Assembly: GCF_000620625.1 (NCBI RefSeq) | Contig: NZ_JIAW01000008.1 | Coordinates: forward strand, 124,001 to 188,000 | Direction of reading: 5' to 3' | Source: Mycobacterium sp. URHB0044 | GTDB taxonomy: Bacteria; Actinomycetota; Actinomycetes; Mycobacteriales; Mycobacteriaceae | DNA length: 64,000 nt | Shown here: piece after piece, positions 41,526-49,900 of the stretch | Layout of the letters: each line of letters begins with the position of its first letter | Position numbering within the stretch: position 1 is the first letter of the stretch | Program-made: the position numbers and the translations under genes | The notes under the pieces: model-generated | Seen by the model: only the letters and a program-made list of their open reading frames with translations | Told to the model about the DNA's origin: nothing | The model's database searches: none

Positions 41526-41961
41526 TATCCGTACCCGATGCTCTTCGCGCAAGCGGCTCATCGACAATTCCGAAGGTGACCTCGGTGCCGGACTTCAGGG
41601 TGCGTCCCACCGTGCAGACCTTGTCGATGGACCGCTCGACGATGGTCGTCAGCTTCGTGCGCTCGGCCTCGGACAATCCCGCCAGGTCGATCACCAGCTT
41701 CTCCTCGAGCAGCGGATAACGCTCCTGCTCGCGGTCGGCGGGCCCGGCGACCTCGATGGTCGCCTGGTAGTCGTCACCGAGCCGGCTGCGCAGCGGGTGA
41801 TCGCTGCTCATTCCGCTGCACGCCGCGAGTGCGATCTTGAGCAGCTCACCGGGAGTGAAGACGCCATCGACGTCCTCGGACCCGACGAGCACCTCGGCAC
41901 CTCGCGAGCTGCGACCGGTGTAGCGGCGCACGCCGGTGCGCTCGACCCAGAGATCCGTCAT
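41512..41961 (-). CDS. OsmC-family peroxiredoxin-like protein
   Basis: The 149-residue protein has the two redox Cys of the OsmC/Ohr family: Cys48 in ALAACSGMSSDHPL and Cys116 in SIDKVCTVGRTL. Members reduce organic hydroperoxides. The last residues (DEPLARRASGTDSVRS) are encoded by a copy of short repeat A plus a few following bases, so the C-terminus appears to have been rewritten by the repeat. Orthologue of Rv2923c by position. Confidence 0.92.
   Translation of the reverse strand: MTDLWVERTGVRRYTGRSSRGAEVLVGSEDVDGVFTPGELLKIALAACSGMSSDHPLRSRLGDDYQATIEVAGPADREQERYPLLEEKLVIDLAGLSEAERTKLTTIVERSIDKVCTVGRTLKSGTEVTFGIVDEPLARRASGTDSVRS
41540..41560. repeat. Short repeat family A, copy 3 (osmC 3' end / acyP 5' region)
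   Basis: Identical over 21 bp to both copies at 14651-14701. Within osmC it encodes EPLARRA. The same peptide appears in the over-extended rnhB frame, so the reading frame is also shared. Confidence 0.88.
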
Positions 41962-41976
41962 TCCTCACCTTTCCTC

Positions 41977-42029
41977 GCGATTTGTGCACTCTGAGTTGCG
42001 GTGGGCGCAACTGCGCGTGCACAAATCGC
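41977..42029. terminator. Nested perfect inverted repeat between fpg and osmC
   Basis: Outer arms GCGATTTGTGCAC (41977-41989) and GTGCACAAATCGC (42017-42029) are perfect 13-bp complements. The loop contains a second perfect 7-bp stem AGTTGCG / CGCAACT (41994-42000, 42006-42012). It lies just downstream of the fpg stop and upstream of osmC, both minus strand. It could be a terminator, an attenuator or a dispersed palindromic element; no U-tract follows. Confidence 0.6.
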
Positions 42030-42042
42030 TGTTGTCAGAGAT

Positions 42043-42891
42043 TCAACGCCGCGGTCGCGGCTGGCATTTCGGGCAGTAGAACGACGAGCGGTTCATGAAC
42101 TTCTCCCGCCGCATCACCGCGCCGCAACGCTTGCACGGCTCCCCCTCGCGGCCGTAGGCGTCCAGCGAGCGGTCGAAGTAGCCGGATTCGCCGTTGACGT
42201 TGACGTACAGCGAGTCGAACGACGTGCCGCCCTGGCCAAGCGCATCACGCATGACGTCGCCGGCGTGGTCCAGGATCGAGGCCAGCGTGGGTTTCGACAG
42301 CGTCTCGGCCAGCCGGGCCCCGTTGACCTTGGCCCGCCACAAGGACTCGTCGGCGTAGATGTTGCCGATCCCCGACACCACCGTCTGGTCCAGCAGCTGA
42401 CGCTTGATCTCGGAGTGCTTGCGGCGCAACACCTTCACCACCGCATCGCGGTCGAAGAGCGGGTCGAGCGGATCGCGGGCGATGTGGGCGACCGGCTCGG
42501 GCACCTCGCTGCCGTCGACGGTCACCAGGTCGGCCAACATCCATCCGCCGAACGTGCGCTGGTCGACGAAGCTCAGCTCGGTGCCGTCGTCGAGCAGCGC
42601 TGCGATGCGCAGGTGCTCGGTCTTCTCGATCTTGCCGAGCAGCATCTGCCCACTCATGCCCAGATGGACCACCAGGGCGTCACCGCCGTCGAGGGTCAAC
42701 CAGAGGAACTTTCCGCGGCGACCGGTGCCGGTGATGGTGGATTCCAGCAGCCGGCCGGTCAGGTCGGCGGGGCCGGCTTCGTGTCTGCGGACAGCGCGCG
42801 GGTGGTGCACGCGCACCCCGGTGATCGAGCGTCCGGTGACGTGCGCGTCCAGCCCCCGGCGGACGACCTCGACCTCGGGCAGCTCAGGCAT
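42043..42891 (-). CDS. mutM: Formamidopyrimidine-DNA glycosylase
   Basis: The 282-residue bifunctional base-excision enzyme begins MPELPEVEVVRRGL, with catalytic Pro2 and Glu3. It has SGIGNIYADESLWRA (helix-two-turn-helix) and ends with a C4 zinc finger (CKRCGAVMRREKF then FYCPKCQ). It removes 8-oxoguanine and formamidopyrimidines and nicks the abasic site. The start overlaps the rnc stop by eight bases. Orthologue of Rv2924c (fpg). Confidence 0.96.
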   Translation of the reverse strand: MPELPEVEVVRRGLDAHVTGRSITGVRVHHPRAVRRHEAGPADLTGRLLESTITGTGRRGKFLWLTLDGGDALVVHLGMSGQMLLGKIEKTEHLRIAALLDDGTELSFVDQRTFGGWMLADLVTVDGSEVPEPVAHIARDPLDPLFDRDAVVKVLRRKHSEIKRQLLDQTVVSGIGNIYADESLWRAKVNGARLAETLSKPTLASILDHAGDVMRDALGQGGTSFDSLYVNVNGESGYFDRSLDAYGREGEPCKRCGAVMRREKFMNRSSFYCPKCQPRPRR

Positions 42892-43591
42892 CCGGGTCGA
42901 GCATCGCTTCCAACTCGGCGTACGCCGTGGCGGCCGCGTGCTGTTCGGCCTCCTTCTTGGTGCGGCCGCCGCCCGATCCGTAGTCGACGCCGTTCACCAC
43001 GGCGCGAGCGGTGAAGAACTTGTCGTGCTCGGGTCCGGTGGAGGTGACGACGTACGACGGCACGCCGAGACGACGCGCCGCCGAGAGCTCCTGCAAGCTG
43101 GTCTTCCAGTCCAGCCCAGCGCCCAGATTGGCTGCGGTGTCCAACAATTCGGCGAACAGCCGGATGATGACGTCGCGCGCGACCTCGTGGCCATGCTCGG
43201 TGTAGATCGCGCCGAGCAACGACTCCAGCCCGTCGGCGAGCAGGTTGGCCTTCTGCGCTCCCCCGCTCGCCAGCTCACCGCGGCCCAGCAGCAGATACGA
43301 GCCGAGGCCGTCGTCGGTGAGCTCGCGGGCGATCTGCGCCAGGGCCTGGGTGTTGACGACGGCGGACTTGAGCTTGGCCAGTTCACCTTCGGTGCGGTCC
43401 GGATACTTGGTGAAGATCTCGGCCGTGATCACCAGTCCGAGCACGGCGTCGCCGAGGAACTCGAGCCGCTCGTTGGTGGGCACGCCGCCGTTCTCGTAGG
43501 CGTAGCTGCGGTGCGTCAGTGCCACGGTGAGCAGCTCGTCGTGCAACTGCACGCCCAGTGCCTCGAGCAGTGGCGTCCGGTCGTCCGTCAC
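42884..43591 (-). CDS. rnc: Ribonuclease III
   Basis: The 235 residues have the RNase III signature ERLEFLGDAVLGLV, the second acidic site in LADGLESLLGAIYTEHG, and a C-terminal dsRNA-binding domain (DWKTSLQELSAARR, GGGRTKKEAEQHAAA). It processes rRNA precursors and double-stranded RNA. GTG at 43591 overlaps the stop of the DUF177 gene (GTGA). An open frame continues 56 codons further up but is only the shadow of that gene. Confidence 0.95.
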   Translation of the reverse strand: MTDDRTPLLEALGVQLHDELLTVALTHRSYAYENGGVPTNERLEFLGDAVLGLVITAEIFTKYPDRTEGELAKLKSAVVNTQALAQIARELTDDGLGSYLLLGRGELASGGAQKANLLADGLESLLGAIYTEHGHEVARDVIIRLFAELLDTAANLGAGLDWKTSLQELSAARRLGVPSYVVTSTGPEHDKFFTARAVVNGVDYGSGGGRTKKEAEQHAAATAYAELEAMLDPDA

Positions 43592-44196
43592 GCAGTCCCT
43601 CCGGACTTCCCGGGCGACTCCTCGCTGTCCGGCTCGGGGGAAATCATGGTGGCCAGCTTGGCCCAGCGCGGGTCGATCACCTCGTGCTGGTGACCGGGTT
43701 CGGCGTCGGCCAGCCGCACGCCGCAATGCTGGCAGAGGCCCGCACAGTCCTCGGAGCACACCGGGGAGAACGGCAGCATGAGACCGATCGCGTCGACGAT
43801 CTGCTGCTCGAGGTCGATGGTGTCGTCGATGACGTGACCCACCTCGTCGGCCTCGGTGGTGGCTTCCGTGGCGCTGTCCGGATAGGCGAACAGCTCGGTG
43901 ATGTCGAGTTCCACGTCACCGGTGATGGGAGTGAGGCAGCGTGCGCATTCGCCGGTGGTGGGCGCCGTGACGGTCCCCGTGACGAGGATGCCCTCCGACA
44001 CCGACTCGAGGCGCAGGTCGAGCTCGACCGGTGCACCCTCGGCGATGCCGACCAACTCGATGCCGATGCGCGTCGGCGCGGTCACCGTCTCGTGGAGTTC
44101 GACCATCGAGCCCGGCCTGCGGCCGACCCCGGAGACGTCGATCTCGAACGGCGAGCGTACGCCGCGGTGCTTCCGATGCTCCGACTTCGCTGCCAT
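43588..44196 (-). CDS. DUF177 / YceD-family protein
   Basis: The 202-residue acidic protein has the Cys-rich core typical of DUF177: GECARCLTPI and later SPVCSEDCAGLCQHCG, a likely zinc or structural Cys set. In many bacteria the gene is coupled to rpmF (L32) and linked to 23S rRNA metabolism, but no rpmF follows here; rnc does. The polar C-terminus is Glu/Ser-rich. Rv2926c type by position. Confidence 0.9.
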   Translation of the reverse strand: MAAKSEHRKHRGVRSPFEIDVSGVGRRPGSMVELHETVTAPTRIGIELVGIAEGAPVELDLRLESVSEGILVTGTVTAPTTGECARCLTPITGDVELDITELFAYPDSATEATTEADEVGHVIDDTIDLEQQIVDAIGLMLPFSPVCSEDCAGLCQHCGVRLADAEPGHQHEVIDPRWAKLATMISPEPDSEESPGKSGGTA

Positions 44197-44247
44197 GGCG
44201 GCAATCCTACGGCCGCGCTCGGCAAGCGCAGGACCGCTCTGCCGAGG

Positions 44248-44314
44248 TCAGCGTTGGGGTGTCAACGTTGCGATGTCAACGTTGGGCCTCAACGTTGCGC
44301 GTCAACGTTGGGCG
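44248..44314. repeat. Minisatellite of CAACGTTG palindromes
   Basis: Five tandem units of 13-14 bp, each starting TCAACGTTG (first unit TCAGCGTTG), lie between the DUF177 gene and sepIVA. The last unit covers the final codons and stop of sepIVA. Each unit holds the perfect 8-bp palindrome CAACGTTG (variant in the first). Confidence 0.85.
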
Positions 44315-45039
44315 TAGTCGTGGGTGCCCGCTGCCGTACGCAGCTGATGGCGGCCGCGGCCGACCGAACGCAGGGTTCCGTTCAGGTAGTCCTCGAACTC
44401 CGCGAGCTTGCTGTCCACGTAGATGTCGCATTCGCCGCGCAGGCGATCGGCCTCGGCGTGGGCGGCATCGACGAGACGGGTGGCCTCCGACGTCGCGGTC
44501 TGGACGATCTCGGTCTGGGACACCAGGCGCTGTTGCTCCTTGATGCCCTCCTGAACGGCCTTCTCGTAGGACAGGTTGCCGTTCTCGATGAGGCGATCGG
44601 CCTCGGCCTTCGCCCGCCCGGTGCTGGCCTCGTACTCGCGCTTCGCGGTACTGAGGATGCGGCCGGCCTCCTCGCGCGCCTCGGCGACCATCCGCTCGCT
44701 GTGCTGACGTGCCTCGGCGACCATCCGGTCGGCCTGGCCCTTCGCATCGGAGAGCAGGCGGTCGGCCTCGCCGCGGGAGTGGTTGATCAGCGAATCGGCC
44801 TCGGCCGTGGCCGTCCCGACCATCGAGTCGGCGTGCTCCTTGGCCTCGCGCAGCATCGCGTCGCGGGCGTCGAGCACGTCCTGGGCGTCGTCGAGTTCAC
44901 CGGGAATGGCGTCCTTGATGTCGTCCAGCAGCTCGAGGACGTCACCGCGCGGCACCATGCAGCCTGCCGTCATCGGGACGCCACGGGCCTCTTCCACGAT
45001 CGCGCCGAGCTCGTCGAGCGCTTCGAATACTCGGTACAC
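44302..45039 (-). CDS. sepIVA: SepIVA, DivIVA-like septation factor
   Basis: This 245-residue cytoplasmic protein is almost entirely coiled coil from about residue 45 to 225 (for example LREAKEHADSMVGTATAEAD and DRMVAEARQHSERMVAEARE). The N-terminus MYRVFEALDELGAIVEEARG is conserved in the mycobacterial Rv2927c family. SepIVA is essential and localises to the septum and subpolar envelope domain in mycobacteria. The GTG start has GGAGGA eight bases upstream, next to a perfect ACTAGT dyad. The 3' end runs into a palindromic minisatellite. Confidence 0.93.
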   Translation of the reverse strand: MYRVFEALDELGAIVEEARGVPMTAGCMVPRGDVLELLDDIKDAIPGELDDAQDVLDARDAMLREAKEHADSMVGTATAEADSLINHSRGEADRLLSDAKGQADRMVAEARQHSERMVAEAREEAGRILSTAKREYEASTGRAKAEADRLIENGNLSYEKAVQEGIKEQQRLVSQTEIVQTATSEATRLVDAAHAEADRLRGECDIYVDSKLAEFEDYLNGTLRSVGRGRHQLRTAAGTHDYAQR

Positions 45040-45050
45040 GGCAGAATCCT

Positions 45051-45083
45051 CCAGGACTAGTTGATGGTTACTAGTGTGCCTGG
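45051..45083. promoter_or_regulatory. Inverted repeat overlapping the sepIVA leader
   Basis: Arms CCAGG...ACTAGT and ACTAGT...CCTGG flank a short loop 12-44 bp upstream of the sepIVA start. The proximal arm abuts the Shine-Dalgarno GGAGGA. It could be an operator or an RNA hairpin masking the ribosome site. Confidence 0.45.
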
Positions 45084-45176
45084 TGTTACGCCTGTGACTC
45101 GGTTTCCTGGGCCGGTGTGTCGCGCGTGTCGCAAAGTCAGCTAACAGGGCCCCCGGCCGTGCGGTCCCCGCGAGGC

Positions 45177-45743
45177 CTACCGGAGTGCCGCGCCGATCAG
45201 GTCGCGGGCCCGGTCGAGCATCGATGCGAAGGGCCCGACGGCGAAGTTGGCCTTGGCGGACTCCACACCGGCGTGCGGACGGGTCGGGGCGATGGCCTCG
45301 GCGGCCTGCACGGCCTTGGCCAGTCTTCCCAAGTCGTCCTTGTCGAGCTTGCGCTGCAGCTTGTCGAACTCCTCGTGCTCCTCGTGTTCCGCGTGATCGA
45401 TCACGGCATCGCGGAACTTGGTGAGCTCGGTGATGAACTCCTTGGAGTCGATGTCCATGCTCTCGAGCTTGGACAGCATCTCCTTGGCCTCGTGCTCCTC
45501 CTTCAAGCGGGCCTCGACGATCTCGTCGCCTTCGGCCACTTCACGGCGTGCGGTGGGATGCACCACCATTTCCTCGGCCGTCTCGTGCACGGCCAGCAAT
45601 GTCCGAAGGTCGACGAACGCCTTCTCGCGGGCTTTCGACTCGGATGCACTCAGAACGTCGTCGAACATGTCCTTGATCAGGTTGTGCTGATCCTTGAGGA
45701 AGCGCACGACGTCGTCGGTCGACTGTACGAATGTCTGATTCAC
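45177..45743 (-). CDS. Hemerythrin HHE-domain protein
   Basis: The 188-residue helical protein has the di-iron ligands expected of a hemerythrin-like four-helix bundle: His20 (DQHNLIKDMF), His53 and Glu57 (VHETAEEMVV), His84 (EEHEAKEML), and His117 with neighbouring His/Glu (DHAEHEEHEEF). The C-terminal 45 residues are an Ala-rich extension. Such proteins bind O2 or NO, or influence peroxide responses; in M. smegmatis a hemerythrin-like gene occupies this position, as I recall. A SigF-type promoter upstream points to general-stress expression. It lies where the PDIM cluster sits in M. tuberculosis. Confidence 0.93.
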   Translation of the reverse strand: MNQTFVQSTDDVVRFLKDQHNLIKDMFDDVLSASESKAREKAFVDLRTLLAVHETAEEMVVHPTARREVAEGDEIVEARLKEEHEAKEMLSKLESMDIDSKEFITELTKFRDAVIDHAEHEEHEEFDKLQRKLDKDDLGRLAKAVQAAEAIAPTRPHAGVESAKANFAVGPFASMLDRARDLIGAALR

Positions 45744-45810
45744 GGCAATGGCCTCCGTCGAACGGGTTGTCTACGAAAAATGGCGCTCTGGGCTGGCGCC
45801 TGACTTTTAC

Positions 45811-45835
45811 GTACCCGTCACGCCCGGGGACAAAC
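45811..45835 (-). promoter_or_regulatory. SigF-type promoter upstream of the hemerythrin gene
   Basis: On the minus strand, GTTT (45832-45835), a 15-bp spacer and GGGTAC (45811-45816) fit the mycobacterial SigF consensus GTTT-N15-17-GGGTA(T/C) closely, about 70 bp from the ATG region. Confidence 0.65.
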
Positions 45836-45875
45836 GGCTCCGATCTGCCGTTCGGCGTGGCGCGCCCCGCCTGAC

Positions 45876-46352
45876 TCAGGTGTCGAGCTTGGCCGCGAGC
45901 CGCCGATTGACCGGCTCGGGCAGCAGTTCGGAGACGTCGCCACCGAGCGCGGCCACCTCCTTGGCCAGCGAGGACGACACGAAGGAGTATCGCGGCGTCG
46001 TCGCGACGAAGAACGTGTCGACACCGGCGACGTGCTTGTTCATCTGCGCCATCTGCAGCTCGTACTCGAAGTCGGTGCCGGTGCGCAGGCCCTTGACGAT
46101 CGCCGTCAAACCGCGGGACTTGACGAAGTCCACCACCAGGCCCGAGCCGGATTCGACGCGGAGATTCGGCAGGTGCTCGCACGATTCCTCGATCATCGCG
46201 ATGCGCTCGTCGGCGGCGAACATCCCCTTCTTGCTCGGATTGACCAGAACGGCCACCACGACCTCGTCGAACTGCGCTGCCGCACGCTCGAAGACGTCGA
46301 TGTGACCAAGGGTCACCGGGTCGAACGATCCGGGGCATACGGCGCCGCTCAT
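45876..46352 (-). CDS. coaD: Phosphopantetheine adenylyltransferase
   Basis: This 158-residue nucleotidyltransferase begins MSGAVCPGSFDPVTLGHIDV; the T/HxGH motif falls on TLGH (His17), and VNPSKKGMF follows. The SSxxK-type loop FVSSSLAKEVA is at the C-terminal half. It makes dephospho-CoA from phosphopantetheine and ATP, the fourth step of CoA synthesis. It is 30 bp downstream of rsmD, the usual rsmD-coaD pair. Confidence 0.97.
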   Translation of the reverse strand: MSGAVCPGSFDPVTLGHIDVFERAAAQFDEVVVAVLVNPSKKGMFAADERIAMIEESCEHLPNLRVESGSGLVVDFVKSRGLTAIVKGLRTGTDFEYELQMAQMNKHVAGVDTFFVATTPRYSFVSSSLAKEVAALGGDVSELLPEPVNRRLAAKLDT

Positions 46353-46382
46353 GGTGGAGCAGGCTACGCGACGTCGGTGCGC

Positions 46383-46973
46383 TTACGCGCGCTCGCCGGC
46401 ACTCAGCGCGCCGAAGGAGCCGAACTCGAGCCGGGTGTCGCCGTAGCGGCGCTGCTGCAGCGGCGTCCAACCCGCCGGCCAGGTCAACTCGGGACCGGAC
46501 GTAGCGCGCTCCACGACCGCGACGGCGCCGGACGTCACCCAGCCACGCTCGGCGAGCGCCGCGAACACGGCCTCGACGTCAGGGGCGGGCAGCTCGTACG
46601 GCGGGTCGGCGAACACCAGATCGGCGGGCCTGTTGGTGCCGCCGGCCAGCACCGCGGCGACGTTCGCCGACCGCACCGTGGCAGCCGTGATGCCCAACGC
46701 GGCGAGGTTCTTCGTGATGACCGCGGCAGCGCGGCGGTCAGACTCGACGAACAACACGGATGCGGCACCGCGCGACAGCGCCTCGATGCCGAGCGCACCC
46801 GATCCCGCATAGAGATCGAGGACGGTCGCCCCGGCCAGCTCCATGCGCGCGGCCAACACGTTGAACAGCGACTCGCGGACCCGGTCGGTGGTCGGACGGG
46901 TGCCCGTGCCAGATCGGCTCTGCGGCACCGTGATTCGGCGTCCGCCGAACTCGCCGCCGATGATCCGGGTCAG
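46383..46973 (-). CDS. rsmD: 16S rRNA (guanine-966-N2)-methyltransferase, probable CTG start
   Basis: The 196-residue SAM methyltransferase has VLDLYAGSGALGIEAL as SAM motif I and VFADPPYELP as the NPPY-type catalytic site. It methylates G966 of 16S rRNA. Orthologues begin MTRIIGG. Here the matching codons read CTG ACC CGG ATC ATC GGC, with the CTG overlapping the pyc stop (CTGA) and GGGGA six bases upstream. No ATG, GTG or TTG exists in frame nearby upstream, and the next GTG downstream would delete the conserved start. CTG initiation is therefore the best reading. Confidence 0.85.
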   Translation of the reverse strand: MTRIIGGEFGGRRITVPQSRSGTGTRPTTDRVRESLFNVLAARMELAGATVLDLYAGSGALGIEALSRGAASVLFVESDRRAAAVITKNLAALGITAATVRSANVAAVLAGGTNRPADLVFADPPYELPAPDVEAVFAALAERGWVTSGAVAVVERATSGPELTWPAGWTPLQQRRYGDTRLEFGSFGALSAGERA

Positions 46974-49900
46974 ATTGATTCCCCGGTCGCTTCGCTCCTG
47001 CCCGCCGGACCGACGACCACCAGCAGGTCCCCACCCTCGACCTGCGCGGTGGCCGACACCGCCACCCGCTCGACGGTGCCCGCCTTCGGCGCGGTGATCG
47101 CCGCCTCCATCTTCATCGCCTCGATGGTGGCGATGGTCTGGCCCGCGGCCACCTCGTCGCCGGCCGACACGTTGACGGTGACGACGCCGGCGAACGGTGC
47201 GGCCACGTGGTCGGGGTTGGTCCGGTCGGCCTTCTCCGCGGCGGGGACGTCGGCGGCGACGTTGTTGTCGCGCACCACGACCGGCCGCAGCTGACCGTTG
47301 ATGATGCACAGCACGGTGCGCATGCCACGTTCGTCGGGGTCGGATATCGCTTCCAACCCGATGATGAGTTCGACGCCGCGCTCGAGTTGGACGCGATGTT
47401 CGTCGCCGTGGCGCAGCCCGTAGAAGAACTGGTTGGCGCTCAGCCGCGACGTGTCGCCGTACGTCTGTCGGTGCGCCTCGAACTCCTTGGTGGGGCCGGG
47501 GAACAGGAGCCGGTTGAGTGCGCTCTGCCGGCCGCGGCCCGGCTCTGCCAGCGCCGCTTCGTCTTCCGCGGTGAGCTCCTGGGTCGGCTTCGCCGGTGCG
47601 CGTCCCGCCAGCGCCTTCGTGCGCAGCGGTTCGGGCCACCCACCCGGCGGGTCACCGAGTTCGCCCCGCAGGAAACCGATTACGGAGTCGGGGATGTCGA
47701 AACGTGCCGGGTCGGCGGCGAATTCGTCGGCAGTGGCACCCGCGCCGACGAGGGCGAGCGCGAGGTCACCGACGACCTTCGACGACGGCGTGACCTTCAC
47801 CAGGTGACCGAGTACGCGGTCGGCCGCGGTGTAGGCCTCCTCGATCTGCTCGAACCGGTCCCCCAAGCCCAGCGCGATGGCCTGCTGCCGCAGGTTCGAC
47901 AACTGACCGCCGGGGATCTCGTGGGAGTAGACCCTGCCCGTCGGCGAGGGAAGCCCGGATTCGAAGGGCCGGTACACCTTTCGCAGCGCCTCCCAGTACG
48001 GCTCGAGGTCACAGACCGCACTCAGCGACAAACCGGTGTCGTACCTGGTGTGTGCGGCCGCGGCGACGATGGAGCTCAACGCCGGCTGGCTGGTCGTACC
48101 GGCCAGCGGGGCGGCAGCACCGTCGACGGCGCTGGCACCGGCGTGCCAGGCGGCGGTGTAGGTGGCCAGCTGACCGCCGGGGGTGTCATGGGTGTGCACG
48201 TGCACGGGAAGGTCGAACCGGCTGCGCAACGCACTGACCAACGTGGCCGCCGCGGGCGGTCGCAGCAGCCCGGCCATGTCCTTGATCGCGAGCACGTGGG
48301 CGCCTGCCTCGACGATCTGCTCGGCGAGCTTGAGGTAGTAGTCCAGCGTGTAGAGCGTCTCCGCGGGGTCGGACAGGTCGCCCGTGTAGCTCATCGCGAC
48401 TTCGGCGACGGCAGAACCGGTTTCGCGCACCGCATCGATCGCGGGCCGCATCGATTCGACGTTGTTCAGTGCGTCGAAGATGCGGTAGATGTCGATGCCC
48501 GTCGCGGTGGCCTCCTCGACGAACGCCGACGTCACCACCTCTGGGTAGGGCGTGTAGCCGACGGTGTTGCGGCCACGCAGCAGCATCTGCAGGCAGATGT
48601 TGGGTACGGCCTCGCGCAGCGCGGCCAGCCGCTCCCACGGGTCTTCCTTCAGGAACCTAAGGGCCACATCGTAAGTCGCCCCACCCCAGCACTCGATCGA
48701 CAGCAGCTCGGGTGTCATCCGTGCGATGTACGGTGCGATCAGCGCGAGGCCGGTGGTGCGCACCCGCGTGGCGAGCAGCGACTGGTGCGCGTCGCGGAAC
48801 GTGGTATCAGTGACGCCCACCGCGGGCGAGTCCCGCAGCCACGCCGCGAAGCCCTCGGGTCCGAGCTCCACCAGGCGCTGCTTGCTTCCCGGCGGTGGAG
48901 TGGTCTCGACGTCGACGTCGGGAAGTTTGTCCTGCGGGTACACCCGCTGGCTGCCCCCGTAGGGCGTGTTGACGGTGACCTCGGCGAGGTAGTTGAGGAT
49001 CTTCGTCCCACGGTCGGCGGAAGTGTGCGCGGTGAGCAGATGCGGACGCTCGTCGATGAACGACGTCGTCACGTGGCCCGCGCGGAAGTCGGGATCGTCG
49101 ACCACGGCCTGCAGGAAAGGGATGTTCGTCGACACGCCACGGACGCGGAACTCCGCCAAACCGCGGCGCGCGCGTGTGACGGCCGTGGAGAAGTCGCGCC
49201 CGCGGCACGTCAGCTTCACCAGCATGGAGTCGAAGTGCGCGCCGACCTCGGCGCCCAGGTGGGTGCCACCGTCGAGGCGGACTCCTGCGCCACCCGGGGA
49301 GCGGTAGCCGGTGATCCGACCGCTGTCGGGCCGGAAGCCGTTGGCCGGGTCCTCGGTGGTGATGCGGCACTGCATGGCCGCGCCGCGCACCTGCAGTGCG
49401 TCCTGGCTGAGCCCGAGGTCCGCCAGTGTCTCCCCCGCCGCGATGCGCAGCTGGCTGGCCACCAGGTCGACGTCGGTGATCTCCTCGGTCACGGTGTGCT
49501 CGACCTGGATGCGCGGGTTCATCTCGATGAACACGTGGTGACCGCGCTCGTCGAGCAGGAATTCGACGGTACCGGCACACGTGTAGTTGATCTGCCTGGC
49601 GAAGGCGACTGCGTCCGCGCAGATCCGGTCACGCAATTCGGCGGGCAGGTTGGGTGCCGGCGCGAGTTCGATCACCTTCTGGTGGCGGCGCTGCACACTG
49701 CAGTCCCGCTCGAACAGATGGATGACGTGGCCTTGGGCGTCGGCCAGGATCTGCACCTCGATGTGGCGCGGGTTCACCACCGCCTGTTCGAGATAGACGG
49801 TCGGGTCTCCGAACGCCGACTCCGCCTCCCGGCTGGCGGCCTCGATCGACTCGGCAAGCGAATCGGGGTCGGACACCCGGCGCATGCCGCGCCCGCCGCC

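Noticed and set aside
41526..41567. Longer acylphosphatase beginning MSMSRLREEH
   Set aside because: These residues are encoded by repeat A inside osmC. The GTG at 41525 gives a protein of the expected length.
44248..44314. CRISPR array
   Set aside because: Units are only 13-14 bp with no unique spacers and no cas genes nearby, so it is a minisatellite.
46974..47639. Upstream extension of rsmD by more than 200 codons
   Set aside because: It lies wholly within pyc and reads as Arg/Gly-rich shadow. The conserved RsmD N-terminus begins at the CTG at 46973.
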